Of a DNA stretch of 64,000 nt, positions 20,802 to 32,365 are shown one piece after another. Position 1 is the first letter of the stretch; each line of letters starts with the position of its first letter. The stretch spans positions 4,216,001 to 4,280,000 of the forward strand of contig NC_063016.1 in NCBI RefSeq assembly GCF_020509005.1. Reading direction: 5' to 3'. The notes under the pieces are model-generated. The model made no database searches. It saw only the letters and a program-made list of their open reading frames with translations, and was not told the origin of the DNA. This DNA is from Fulvia fulva. Taxonomy: Eukaryota > Ascomycota > Dothideomycetes > Mycosphaerellales > Mycosphaerellaceae. Made by a program: the position numbers and the translations under genes.

Positions 20802-23490
20802 CTACTTTAACTCCGTCATTTCCTCTTCCAGCATATCCTTGAACGAGAAGGGCTCGAAAGCTATACCCTCGCCAATGAAATGCTTACTCATTGCTTCGAC
20901 CCAGTGCAGACGCAAAGAATGCAACATGGCGCTGGTACCTTCCATGACCACCAACACGGCGATGGTCAGGGAGAACCAGAGGACGAAAGCGAGGAAGATG
21001 ACGAAAATACCAGTGGCACCTTCGAAGGCAAAGGCGTTGGCCAAGGTCATGCTCCAAAGCACAATGGAAAGCTGCTGATGAGCCAGTGACAACGCCCATA
21101 GACGCAGATATGAGGCGGTGTGGGAGACACAGTTGAGGCAGAATTCTGTCAATCACGTTAGTAGAGTCAAAAGAACGAGAACAGAGGAATGAGCTTACCG
21201 ATGGTGTGAATGACTTGGTGGATCATCACTTCACTGAACTCAAACTCCTCGTGACCTTCCTCGCCGCCCCCGATATCCTGGGTGATCATGGCACCATCGA
21301 TGTCGCTCTCAGCAAAGCTTGGTCTTCCATTCTCACCAGGGTGGTCGGCGTCATCGTCGTCATCAAGAGCCGAGACAGTCGTGGTCTCTCCGATGCCACG
21401 GTAGCCCTTGGCGCGAGCGCGATTGTGCTCGTAACGGAGGTAGAAAGGCTTGAGGAACAGCATGATTGGAACCTGAATCACTGCCAGCAGAACCAGCACA
21501 ACCTGAACGAAACCTTGTCCGTTGTACAGCTTCTCCTCGACCGTACCGGGCGACAAGAACATGTAGATAAGCATGTTCAGGAGATTAGGTGGCTGCTCAC
21601 CAATGGCGAACCAGTCCACCGACCACTTCCAGATGATGGTGAGCACCAGGTATCCAAAGATGCTCTGGAAGAAGATCATGCCGGGCACGAAGTTGCCCCA
21701 AATGTCGATCGGTGACTTGAAGTGACGAGCGTTGATAAAGGAGAGGCATAGCGAGTATGTCATGTGAGCCCAGCCCATAATGATGGACAGCTTCATCTTG
21801 TAGCTGTTGCTGAAGAGTAGGTCGTTCTCGGTGTCATGCCATTTCCAGTCGAGTCCAAAGGGGTAAGTGTAACCTTCTATTCGCCTGGCAGTGACTGTTG
21901 TCTTGTCTGGCTCGTAGTTGTCCGGGAACTCCCACTCCCACATACTCTTGAAGAGCGGGATCTCTTTCGAGAAAGCATCGCAGTATATCAGTCCAGTATA
22001 CATAGAAAATATGCCCATCATGAGCATGATGTAACGTCCATAGAATGCCATGCCGAACAGTTCGTCCTGCTTGCCGCGCTGCAGAGGCTTCTCGAAGTAG
22101 ATCATGGCCACTGCTGCAAGAGTCATGATTGCACCGTGACCAAAGTCACCAAACATGACAGCGAACAGGAATGGGAACGTGACGATGGTTGGCAGACCTG
22201 GGTTGACCTCAGTATACTTTGCAGTACCGTACGCATCAATGATGGTCTGAAAGCCGAGGGTGAACTTGTTTGTCTTGTTGTAAGTCGGCGGTGTCTTTGA
22301 AGTCTTGATCTGGTTGACAATGGTCGGTACAGATAGCCCGGCACGGTCGTTGACGTCTTGAAGAGTCGACTTGATCAGACCAAGCTGGGCGGTTGGGCAC
22401 CAGGCTTCGGCCACCAGTGTCTTGCGAGCGGGATCGTACGAGAAGCGGTTCAAGGTCTGATAGACACTCTTCTCCTTCTTGATGACAATCAACCATGCAG
22501 CCAAAGAACGGCCAATCTGCGTAAGCTCCGCGTCAAGTGTGCGCTTGGTGTTGCCAAGAACATTGCCCAAATCCTGCAGGCGACTGTTGACTTCGTGAAT
22601 CTGATCTCTGCGCAACTCGCTGTTCTCGTCCACGTTGTATATGTCCGCGCCCAAAGACTCTGATATCTTCCTGATCTTGGCGATGATCTCTTTCCCGTGT
22701 GCGAAGATGACGAACACGTTCTTGTGAATCTCTTCGCCCTTCTCCGAATCGATGATAGGATCTGGGATCTCCGACTGGTTCATGTAAAGGTTGCCACGAA
22801 GCGTTCTCCAGAGAATACGCTCAAAGGCACCCATGCGCTCGCGTGGGATGACACCAGCTACAAAGCCAATATTCATAACACTAAAGCTCTGGCCTCCGCC
22901 TTCGGTCGATCCGTTCGCGTGTTCAACGTCGCGTAGAAGAGGTGCATCGTCGGAAGAATCGATGGACTGCCGGATCTCCTCCGTCTGACCACGGGCGCGG
23001 TCGAAGAAGCCGCCAGCCTCTCGCAGCACCCACCGCCACTCCGTCAGCTCCGTCTCTCGCTTCTTTAGAGTCTGATAGCTCTCGTTCAAGCTGGCGATTC
23101 TCTGCTCCAGCTGCTGGCTGCGGTCTGCCAACTCATCGATCTCGGAAGCGGAGGGGGCTGCCATGGTGTTGCTGAACTCGTAGATGGAGCGCATCTCCAT
23201 GCCGTTGCGTTCGATCTCGGAGCGGAAGTAGTTGAGCTGGCGTTCGACATTGTCCAGGCGGCGAATCTCCTGCGTGAAGGTGCGCTGGAAGGCGGTGGTA
23301 TCGGGGTTCAACTGTCTCGCATCAGCACATGACCGTCACACATGATACCGTATCCACTGACATCGCGGAACTGCATGGAGCCCAGCTCTCCCAGCGCAGA
23401 CACGACCTCCCGCCCAATCTCATTAGCCACGTAGAGCTGGGTCAGGGTCATGTCCTGCGACCGGAACAGCGACTCCTGTTGTGCCGCCAT
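20802..23490 (-). CDS. VPH1: V-type proton ATPase subunit a (Vph1/Stv1 family)
   Basis: Subunit a of the V0 sector forms the proton half-channels in vacuolar or Golgi/endosomal membranes. Exons (minus strand) are 23490-23362, 23311-21199 and 21145-20802, giving 861 residues. The cytosolic N-terminal domain begins [20 protein letters not shown], with [22 protein letters not shown] restored across intron 1, and a coiled stretch after it. The membrane domain has eight or so hydrophobic segments from about residue 420. The end of exon 2 and exon 3 join as [19 protein letters not shown], followed by [16 protein letters not shown], which contains the essential arginine (Arg762 here, equivalent to yeast Vph1 Arg735). 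Residues around 675-740 are acidic and variable, as usual for the loop before the last helices. A start 135 bp upstream is open but not needed. The gene diverges from the monooxygenase gene. Confidence 0.95.
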
Positions 23491-24283
23491 CTTTGCCGAG
23501 TACCTCTTACCTCTCACGGCGGCGAGAGAGGTATGGTGGTATGGCGAAGGTATCTGTAGTGTTGGGGTGGCAGTGTTTCTGCCAGAGCTCCTGCTCAAGG
23601 CGGCGATGATGCTAGCGCCAAGCACCGTCTCACAAGGGTCAGGCCATCTTCAGCGGGTCTGAGCACTCGTCCAGCGCGTCTTGGAAATTGGAACTTTCTT
23701 CACGGTGTTGGTATCATCCTCCTTTACCTACGTACTACTTGACCGTCGTGATCATCAGCGTACTCTTCGCAACACATACGACTACGCAATGCTCTCTGTC
23801 CGGCGAGCTGATGTCAGCGACTGACAATGATGGTCTGCGGGTCTACGCTCCATGACCATGCGGGCTGTATGCATAACATCAAGGGCTGCTACACCATACG
23901 CAGTTGCGTGAAGCTCGTTCTCCGCGCACAGGATGCCTAAATCAACCAGGATTCGCGGCATGGCCAGCAGCTACAAACAGGATCAAGAGGATTCGACCAC
24001 CCCCCATCGGCTATCAGGGTGGGGTTGTGACTAGTGCCTCGGTGAGCATGTCATCCGTGATATCACGTACATGTATCAATCTATAGCCATGTTTGTATGT
24101 GGCAGGAAGGTAGGGTCGAGAGGAGATCAACAGTCAGACTTACCGAATGTAGGTTATGCTCGATCGTTGATAAATCCCTCCAGGCGAAATCCAACATCCT
24201 TCTCCCGCGCCCTACTCCGGCCAACACCTTTATAAACGTTCGTTTTGTTGCTTCCTGCAGCTCCTCAACACATCCCGCACATC
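23491..24283. other. Divergent promoter between V-ATPase and monooxygenase genes
   Basis: This is 793 bp with no supported gene. It must contain both promoters. No specific operator was recognised. Confidence 0.5.
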
Positions 24284-26359
24284 ATGGCAACTGCAGATGT
24301 TCTTGATAGAGTCGACATTCTGGGTCCGCAGCAAAAGCAGGTCAACCTAGAAGCCGAGTTCACGAAGGCCGAGCCTAATCCAGCACCATTCGATCCTGTC
24401 AAGCTCAAGGATAAATATCTTGCTGAGCGCGACAAGCGATTGCAGCATGGAGGTGGTATCAATCAGTACAGTCTGATTGAGGAAGACGGCATCTTTGGCC
24501 ACTGGCTCAAGGATCCGTGGGTGGAGCCAGGCTTCACTCGCGAACCTGTCTCAGAACAAGTAGACGTGCTGATCATTGGCGGAGGCTATGGAGCGCAGCT
24601 GATTGCAGTCCGACTGCTCGAAGCTGGCATCAACAACTTTCGTATCCTCGAAAAGGCTGGCGACTTTGGCGGCACATGGTATTGGTGAGTACTTTAACCC
24701 AGCCATCATCATCAATCGGAGAGATGCCTGCGACAGACTCCTTGGTATCAGCTGCGGGAATGTCGAGGTAGCATCACTTGGTCTCAGGCATAGCTGACAA
24801 CCTTCTGTCTGATAGGAATAGATACCCTGGTACGTGTTACCTCGAATTCGTCTTGGTTTCGACAGAGTACTGACAACCATGCAGGTGCACAGTGTGACAT
24901 CGAGTCATACATCTACATGCCGCTGCTTGAGGAGCTCGGCTATATGCCGACTGAAAAGTATGCACGTGCTAAAGAACTCCTCAAGCACTCGGAGATGATA
25001 GGTCAAAGGTATGATTTGTATGAGCATACACTCTTCCAGACCGAGACGCACGAGCTTCGATGGAACGAGGACACGGCGTTGTGGTCAGTAAAGACGAGCC
25101 GCAATGACGACATTCAGGCGAGATTCGTTGTGCCTGCAGCTGGTCCGCTCCACAGACCTAAACTTCCTGGTGTGCCAGGCATTAAGAAGTTCACGGGACA
25201 CTGCTTTCACTCCAGTCGATGGGACTACGACTATACCAAAGGAGACAATGAAGGTGGTCTGACTGGCTTGGCGGACAAGAGGCTTGCTGTCATTGGCACT
25301 GGCGCCACTGCCGTGCAAATCGTTCCCAACGTCGCCAAATATGCCAAAGAGCTCTATGTCTTCCAGCGCACACCCTCCTCCATCGACGTGCGTGGCAATA
25401 GACCTACAGATCAGGCTTGGGCGGATAGCCTTAAACCTGGCTGGCAGAAGGAACGCATGGAGAACTTCAACACCATCGTCAACGGCGGCATTCTTCCCAC
25501 TGACCTTGTTCAGGATGGCTGGACTGATATCCTGCGGAAGTTGCTTGCTCGTGGAGCTACCGAATCGACTGACCCTGCAAAAGCAGCTGCAGAGCGTCAA
25601 ATGGCGGACTTCGAGAAGATGAACCAAGTGCGAGCGCGTTGCGACGAAGTCGTGAAAGACAAAGCCACCGCCGACAGCTTGAAACCATGGTATAACCAAC
25701 TGTGCAAGAGGCCGTGTTTCCATGACGAATATTTGACAGCCTTCAATCGCGACAACGTGCACATGGTCGACACCAAGGGCGTGGGCGTCGATCGTATTAC
25801 GGAGAAGGGTATTGTTGCAAACGGCCAGGAGTATGAAGTCGACTGCATTGTGTACGCCACTGGCTTCGAGCTTGCCACCGAATGGAGTCACAGAACCAAT
25901 ATGGAGGTCTACGGCCGCAACGGACAACCCATCACAGACTGCTGGAAGGACGGCGCCAGTACACTCCACGGCTGGTCCACGCGTGGATTTCCCAATTGCT
26001 TCTGGGTGTCGATTGTACAGGCTGCGCTGACGCCCAACTTCATTCACGTCACGGGTGAGCAGGCGAAGCACCTGGCTTATGTCATATCGGAAGGCATGAA
26101 AAACAACACTCGCACGATCGAGCCGACGGCCGAAGCAGAGCAGAAGTGGGTCGATACCATTGTCGAGCTAGTCAAGCTGAGGGCGCCATTCTTGATGGAG
26201 TGTACCCCCGGATGTTACAACAACGAGGGAAGTATGTTGCCGCAGGCTGCGAGGAATGCGGCTTATGGAGGTGGAAGTCCTGCTTTCTTCAAGATCTTGG
26301 ATGATTGGAGGGCGGATGGGAAGATGGAGGGACTGGACATCAAGTACTTCGACAGCTAA
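24284..26359 (+). CDS. Baeyer-Villiger-type flavin monooxygenase
   Basis: The predicted FAD- and NADPH-dependent enzyme would insert oxygen next to a ketone; the substrate cannot be read from sequence. Exons 24284-24684, 24816-24829 and 24885-26359 give 629 residues. The first Rossmann motif is VLIIGGGYGA (about 96-104). WYWNRYPGAQCDIESYIYM spans both introns and is strongly conserved in the family. The Baeyer-Villiger fingerprint FxGxxxHxxxW is present as FTGHCFHSSRW (241-251), with Asp following instead of the more common Pro. The second nucleotide-binding site is VIGTGATAVQIVP, and the ATGFE motif lies near the end of the domain. Exon 2 is only 14 nt. Length and the N-terminal extension of about 90 residues fit the larger fungal BVMOs. 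No biosynthetic partners lie nearby, so a role in catabolism or detoxification is only a guess. Confidence 0.9.
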
Positions 26360-27347
26360 ACTGATACAGAACTGTCTTCGCTCGTCGCTGTCTCGGCTGC
26401 TTTGCTCGATCTTCGTTGAGCTTATCTGAGTGGTTGGACTGCGCTTACCCTTTCCACATGAGCTTTCAACCACATCGCTGTGCTAGGGCTCAGTGGATGT
26501 CTCCCTACAGAGCACAACCCTGCGCTGCTTCTGCACAAGAACAAGCGCCTGATATCAGTTAACTCCATCTCAGGAACTTCCCTTGCCTTTCACGAATCGG
26601 TAACGCACAGTATTGCTAGATGCAACGGCAGTGCTGCCCTCTACGTGAGTTACGACACAGGACACTGCTGGATGATCTCTCGGCAACATTAGCTCAACGG
26701 CATAAGATCGCCAAGCCACACAATCTCACGCGGCAGCCACTCTCCATATCGAGTCGGGCTAGGCATTGATCAACACCCGAAGGTGCCATATTGAGGATAC
26801 CAGAGCTCACGGTGATTGCTTTTGGCGTCCAAGGCTTGCGTGTTGCTGTTTTGGAGGATTTAATCTTCGAGCCCAGCTGTTTGTCCTCATCATGGTGTTG
26901 GTATTCTCTGCGTCAAGTTATGCGACTCTTCGTCGATCTCCACCCACCTGCACTGAACATCTGCAGTAATCCATTGGCTGTATCACTCCAATGCACACTC
27001 TCGATCCTGAGAATGCGGCGACCACAACGGCAGTATAGAAACGCGAACCAGGCACGGGACAGGGACCACAACTGAGCATCAGACGATACCATGAATCTCG
27101 GTACGGCCAAGCCAGCATCGACACCACAGCGTACTGGCAGCAGCAGTGAGTGGGTCTTGCTTCGCTTGTCGGTCATCGCCCAGAGCAGACTCGCTCATGT
27201 TACACTGTGCTCAATGCTGGTGCTCGCTGTAATCGCAACGTTCTGTAAGCAAAGCACTAAGTGACAGGGACAGGCATGTGACGGCACGCCCGGCACGAGT
27301 CCTTTTGCGACCACATCCTCCTCTTCAAACAGCGCGCTCACATCCAC
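26360..27347. other. Intergenic, nothing recognised
   Basis: This is about 1 kb between the monooxygenase and the first 2EXR-like gene. Only short open frames in all phases are present, and no repeats or RNA genes were seen. Confidence 0.5.
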
Positions 27348-27920
27348 ATGGCTGCGACACAACCTCCTCTGCTGGACGACGCGAACACTCTAGCTTCAGA
27401 CGGCACCACTTCGAACACGTCCGGGATGGACTCGCTGGCACCTGATCAAGGGACATGCCACTTCTTCAGGCTGCCTCGAGAGCTGCGTGATGAAGTGTAT
27501 AGGCTTGCCTTCACTGGGACCTCTGTCTACACCGCCGGCACTTCGACGGGGTTCACTCGGCATCAGCGACGTGATGGATTTCTGCTGACCTGCAAGCGTC
27601 TACACCCAGAGGCCCTTGAGAGCTACTACACCAATGTCGAGTTTGTGGTCACCAGCATGAATGTCCTTCATCAATGGCTGAGCAGGCTTCCAGTGATGTC
27701 TCGCCAGAGGATTCGCAGCATCGGATGTGGGCCTAGCATGTTCCACCTAGACAGGCCTTTGAGGTGGGGCGGATGGCCGGATCCAGAGGCAGCGATGGCA
27801 GGCAAACGTCGGCAGCTGGAGTACTTTCGACAGCTTCTGGCGAAGGAGGGCATCGTGATTCAGCGAGGAGTGCTCAAGGTTCTGACACGGCAGAACGGTC
27901 ATTCAGAGAGTCAGGCATGA
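27348..27920 (+). CDS. 2EXR/F-box-like fungal protein, paralogue A
   Basis: A single exon encodes 190 residues. After a variable N-terminus of about 35 residues comes CHFFRLPRELRDEVYRLAF, the signature of the fungal 2EXR/F-box-like group, followed by a second conserved block FLLTCKRLHPEALESYYTN. The end KEGIVIQRGVLKVL is shared with the gene at 29088 (QGIFLKRGVLKAN). These proteins are numerous in Pezizomycotina and their roles are mostly unknown; a role as substrate adaptor is an extrapolation from F-box proteins. It differs from its neighbour in lacking an intron and about 60 central residues. Confidence 0.78.
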   Translation: MAATQPPLLDDANTLASDGTTSNTSGMDSLAPDQGTCHFFRLPRELRDEVYRLAFTGTSVYTAGTSTGFTRHQRRDGFLLTCKRLHPEALESYYTNVEFVVTSMNVLHQWLSRLPVMSRQRIRSIGCGPSMFHLDRPLRWGGWPDPEAAMAGKRRQLEYFRQLLAKEGIVIQRGVLKVLTRQNGHSESQA

Positions 27921-29087
27921 TGTGCGGAAGTATGTCTGCCCGTCTGGAGAAGATGTACCGGAGGCCGGTAGCACAAATCACAGCTCGTAATGGTCTTGGT
28001 CAGACCTCAATCATGCCAAAAGCGTCATGGAAGGCGTCGCAGTAAATACTGCGGTATCATAGGAACGTGCATGTGTTGCCGCTAGCGCGTACTCGACCGA
28101 AGCAAACGGCAAGGTTGACATGGACCCACGTCACGTCAAAGACTGTGACTCGATTGCAAACTTCGGGCCTCATCGACAAGGACCTCAAGATAAAAGCGCT
28201 ATCATGGCGCCCAGTTCGCTCGCTCTACAGAACATCCATTGCACATACGGCGTCTGCTGTCCGCACGAAGAGCGCCAGTGGACAGACTCCCACGGATTTC
28301 ACGAACCAATGCGCCAGGGCTGGCGGTTCGAGCAACACCATCTGCAGAACAACAAGACATAAATGTGGCAATCTCGGGGATGGAGAGACTTAGCTTGAGA
28401 CTGATGCCGCTTTTGTACAGATTTGATTGGCGAGCCGGGGCACGAGTAGAATGGGGTGGGATGGACGGGTGTGTACAGCTTTAGATATCCAGAGGATGTG
28501 TTCGCTTGATACAAAAGGAATACCCGCTTGATCCAATTCCTTTCAAACTTGCAAAAGAAGACCTACCCCATCTGATACCACCACTTATCAGCGGTGATAT
28601 CAGAGTCAGATAGGTTCAAGAAGCAGGGCCCATGAAGGACTGAACAACCTAATCTCCTATGCTTCGGGCGGGAGATTTATTCGCTATGGTCTTGTTTGCG
28701 CAGAGCGTTCACTGCGGGTTGTCTTGCCTGTTTGCTTGATTGGTAATCATGAATTGAAAATGGTATATATAGCGTGTTGCGGGAGCGGCCGAGTGGCATG
28801 TGAAGATCTGAGAAATTCGGATTTTATGGCGGCCGTCAGATTTGATGGCGGGAACTTGGTGTCGACTTGGAACCACCAGAATGTGTGGTGAATGTTGTCG
28901 AACCGTGGAGAAAGCTGACAGTTGCATAGCGTTGCTCACTCGCAGCGAAGCACTTGGGTGAGTGTGGGTGAGTGGTCCCAGCGTTCATTCAGTGACAAGG
29001 ATTAAACGCGCCTGCTTCCATCCGTCGCTTGTTTCAACCCTTTATTGACTTTTCCTCTCCACCTTTACCTCCAGCTGCGACATCAAA
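27921..29087. other. Intergenic with GATA-rich palindrome
   Basis: This 1.2-kb spacer separates the two 2EXR-like paralogues. It holds no supported gene. A 32-bp imperfect palindrome with GATA cores is listed separately. Confidence 0.5.
28573..28604. promoter_or_regulatory. Imperfect 32-bp palindrome with clustered GATA cores
   Basis: The sequence from CTGATACC to GATATCAG is self-complementary in 13 of 16 base pairs with no loop. It contains GATA/TATC cores at its two ends and TTATCA in the middle, and another GATA follows at about 28610. It lies about 480 bp upstream of the second 2EXR-like gene. Clustered GATA sites are typical targets of fungal GATA factors (nitrogen, light or iron regulation); function here is inference. 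Confidence 0.35.
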
Positions 29088-29767
29088 ATGGCACTCCAGA
29101 CCGCATCAGCCATGCAAGACCCAAGCATCCCCTCAGCCGATGGTACGTGGATCCACCCTCACCCCTCCAACACATCCACTGACTGAGCCCCGCTGCAGGA
29201 ACATGCCACCTCCTCCGTCTTCCGCGGGAACTGCGCGACATCATCCACGAACTAACATTACTCGGCAACCCCTTCCCCATCGGCCCCTACATCGGCAGCG
29301 ACATGCACAAAAGACTCCTCCACTGGCTCGTCCGAGGCTTCAAAACTTCCCCCAACTACTGCACCTTCTTCCTCACCTGCAAGACCCTCCACGACGAGGT
29401 GCTCTGCGCATACTTCGCCACCCGTACCTTCTACTGCTTGTACCAGTCGCAGCTCATCTCGTGGCTTGATGCGCTCCCCACTGGATACCGCTCGGCGCTA
29501 CGCAGCATACGTGTCCACCCGGAAGTCTTCGTACCTGAGAGCAAGGACCCACTGTCGTTCAGGTGGCTCAAACTCAACCATGATGGGAGAGCCCAGGCCG
29601 CGGCGCAGGAATTGAGCCTGCTGGAGGCGTTCCGGGTGGAGCTGGAGGCACAAGGAATCTTTCTCAAGCGCGGTGTGTTGAAGGCGAATGTATGGGTTGG
29701 GAAAGGCAGCACTGGCCGTTTCAACCCCTGGAACCTGGAATTCGGCATCTTTGAGTGGAAAGCATGA
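29088..29767 (+). CDS. 2EXR/F-box-like fungal protein, paralogue B
   Basis: Exons 29088-29142 and 29199-29767 give 207 residues. The intron (56 bp, donor GTACGT, acceptor CTGCAG) falls in the codon before TCHLLRLPRELRDIIHELTLL, the family signature. A second block is FFLTCKTLHDEVLCAYFATRTF. The C-terminal part shares helix spacing and the RGVLK motif with paralogue A at 27348. Both genes lie in the same direction about 1.2 kb apart, so a local duplication followed by divergence is likely. No membrane or signal sequence is visible. Function unknown. Confidence 0.8.
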
Positions 29768-30223
29768 TGAAGGTGACGAAGGTGATGAAGGCGATGGTCT
29801 GCCTCAACGGCGTGCACAGTGAAGGTGCGTGGTAGGGGCGATGGGTGCTGTGAGGGGATTAGCAGAGACAGAGCTTGTCTTGCGCAAGCTGAGCTGTCGC
29901 TCGAGCACCGAAGTGGACATCTGGGCATAACAGGTAGCAAAGACTGCCGGCAGCAATCGATCATACGGTTAATACTTCACCGGTGCTGAGTTCTCATTGT
30001 CTCCCACCAGCTATGTCCAGTTCATCCCATTTCATAGTATACCGAATCCAAGGAGTCGAGCGGCGTATGTCTCATCGAGACCCGTGTCCTCTAAAAGACC
30101 TGTCCATAATGCCAGCCCCTCAGCGCGCATGCTTTCTTTGGCTATGCTTTCTGTCACCCAACTCCTATCGAAATGCCACTCGTGTCGTAAAATCATCATC
30201 AACCAAATGCCGGACCCCGCTTG
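29768..30223. other. Spacer between convergent genes
   Basis: This is 456 bp between the stop of the second 2EXR-like gene and the stop of the CTI6-like gene. Nothing is recognised beyond presumed 3' UTRs. Confidence 0.5.
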
Positions 30224-32365
30224 CTATGCACTCGCCAGGTGTCCCCACTGTCTCTGCCACTCCTTGATATTCGACTGAAGCTGCACAGCCATCTCATTTG
30301 AGCTCAGCTCGTGAAAGTTTCGATCAGCCAGCGAGCTCACCGAGGCTGTACTTAGCGCTTGCATCGCCCCAGCACCACTCGGAGACCCAGCTTCGATAGC
30401 CAACGTACTCTTCTCAGCGGCAACAGTTGTCTCATCCTGCTGTTTCGTGACGTACGTGCTGATATTCTGCAGCACGAGGTGCATGTTCGTGAACGTCCTT
30501 TCCACTTCTTCCGGCGCCGAACCTTTAGCACCATTACCGTTGCCCATGGCCTTCCTTCCTCGGCCAAATTTGCCTTTGCCATTGGTATTCTCGCTCGTGC
30601 CAGCTATTCCTGGACTCTGTTTGTCGCCAGTACCGTTTGTGCCGCCGTTGACGATGATCTCTGACCCCTCGTCACCGCTGCCTTGCGTTTGCTGACCTTG
30701 TAATTGCCGCTTTCTTCCGTAGGGCGAAGATGTCGCCTGCTCGAGGTTACGCTTGGTGTACTGATTGTTCCCAAGCTTTTTTCCAGGCTTCTTGCCCGGG
30801 CCTTTCTTGACGGGCGCTTTCTCGGCAGGAGGCGGCGTCGGAGGCTGCGACGAAGGCGCTGGCGGAGAGACCTTGCCGCTCGATGTGGGCTTGGGTGTTG
30901 TCTCCTCGTTACCATCCGCTTCTGTCAGGTCAGTCAGTATGGAGACCATTGCTAATCCTCTTCCATGCTCACCCTCACCTCGGCGACTTCTTGCGCGGTC
31001 TTGTCTTCGGCTGGCCGCCTCGTTCCTAGACTTCTCGCGCTCCTTCTCCTTCTCTTGCTGTTGAAGTTGACGCGCCGACTGAGCCGCATCGGCTTTAGCT
31101 TTCTTCACCCTGCTGAGTGACGTTGACTCGGGATCGTCCGAGTCGTCTTCGATCGATGCCACGTGCGGCATTGAAGGCACTAACTCTGAAGCTCTTCGTT
31201 GCCGCTTGCTCTCTTGCTTGCTGCTGGTAACGCTTAGCATTCTGCTTCAGCTATAAGGTTGGGTAATGTGCACTCACTCCTCACTGCTGTCATCACGGGC
31301 ACGTTTGCCATTGCGTCTGCCCGTTCCTGTGCCACCTTCACGCTTGCTTTCCTCAATTGCTTGACGCAGCTGTTCCTCTTCATCATCCAGTTCCTTGCTC
31401 CTGATAGTACCTCGTCGCTTGCCAGTGGAAGGATCGACGCTGCCACGAGGATCTGCGCTCTGACGCTCTTTCTTCGTCTTGTCGTCCGTCTTGCTTGTGG
31501 AGCCTCTTCGTTGCGCTTTCGGATGCTGTGGTATGTAGAGTGAGTATTTCTGCCTGTCATCTTCAGTCTTAGCAGCTGCTCGTCTTGTCGGTGCTTCGTG
31601 GTAGCGCGCCATGCTTTTGTGTGAGGGTACGTTGTGTTGTGTGCGGGTCAGAACTTCACAGCAGGCTTGAGGTGCAGTCGTCGCAATTCATGCGTGCAGT
31701 GAGCGCACACCTGAAAGTGCGTTCGTGCACCTGATTCACAGCAAGAGCGTGCAGTGGGGGCAAGAGCATTGCGCTCGTCGCCACTACCCTACATGTGCTG
31801 GACGATGAAGATATGGCTTGGATAAAGAACAAGCAGAAGCTGCGAAAGAATGAACGTACCCTCGACTGTCTCGCGACACAGCATGCTGCTTCGGTCGGCA
31901 CTCCTCACAAAAGTACTTGTCGGGAGTCTGGCTTTCTTCGATTATGCCAACACAGCCGCCATGTTGCCAGACGCTACAACCATCGCACAGAATGAAGAGC
32001 CCGCCGATCTCGTCGGCCTGCGCGTTGGGAATGTCGGCGAATGCTTCGCTCAGAGGCGGTCCTGGGTATTCTTGCTGTGCGCATATGCATCGTGTAATCT
32101 CTTCCTCTTCAATTGCCTCTTCGTCGTTGTCTTCGATAGCTTCGGTGTCTTTGGCCGACCCCTCTTCCTTGGTGGCCGGTTGGCGCTGACTACGACGCGC
32201 CACGGGAGGTTCGCTGAGGTCTTCGCTGGATAAAGATCTGGGTGTCGCTGACTTCTGGGTCTGGTTGATACGCGTGCCGCGGTCCTGTCGCGACGAGAGG
32301 GAGGAAGTGGTACTGGAGGCTGGACCCAGCTGCCCTCGAGCAGATCGGCGGATTGGCGACGGCAT
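30224..32365 (-). CDS. CTI6: PHD-finger protein, CTI6-like (Rpd3L histone deacetylase complex)
   Basis: Exons (minus strand) are 32365-31860, 31553-31278 and 31223-30224, giving 593 residues. The PHD finger (about 90-160) has the full C4HC3 set: TRCICAQ, then ILCDGCSVWQHGGCVGI, then YFCEECRP. Across intron 1 the reading becomes SRG|QKYSLYIPQHPK, matching the short conserved motif after the PHD in fungal CTI6 proteins. The rest is Lys/Arg/Glu/Ser-rich with a basic stretch KKGPGKKPGKK and a helical C-terminus ending in VQLQSNIKEWQRQWGHL. In yeast Cti6 reads methylated H3 and belongs to Rpd3L. Intron 1 is long (306 bp). For intron 2 I prefer a 54-bp form with branch site TGCTAAG; a 36-bp alternative also keeps frame. 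Ortholog assignment rests on architecture. Confidence 0.78.

Noticed and set aside
24284..29767. Monooxygenase, 2EXR proteins and later MFS transporter as a secondary-metabolite cluster
   Set aside because: No polyketide, peptide or terpene synthase is present, and the transporter is 19 kb away among housekeeping genes.
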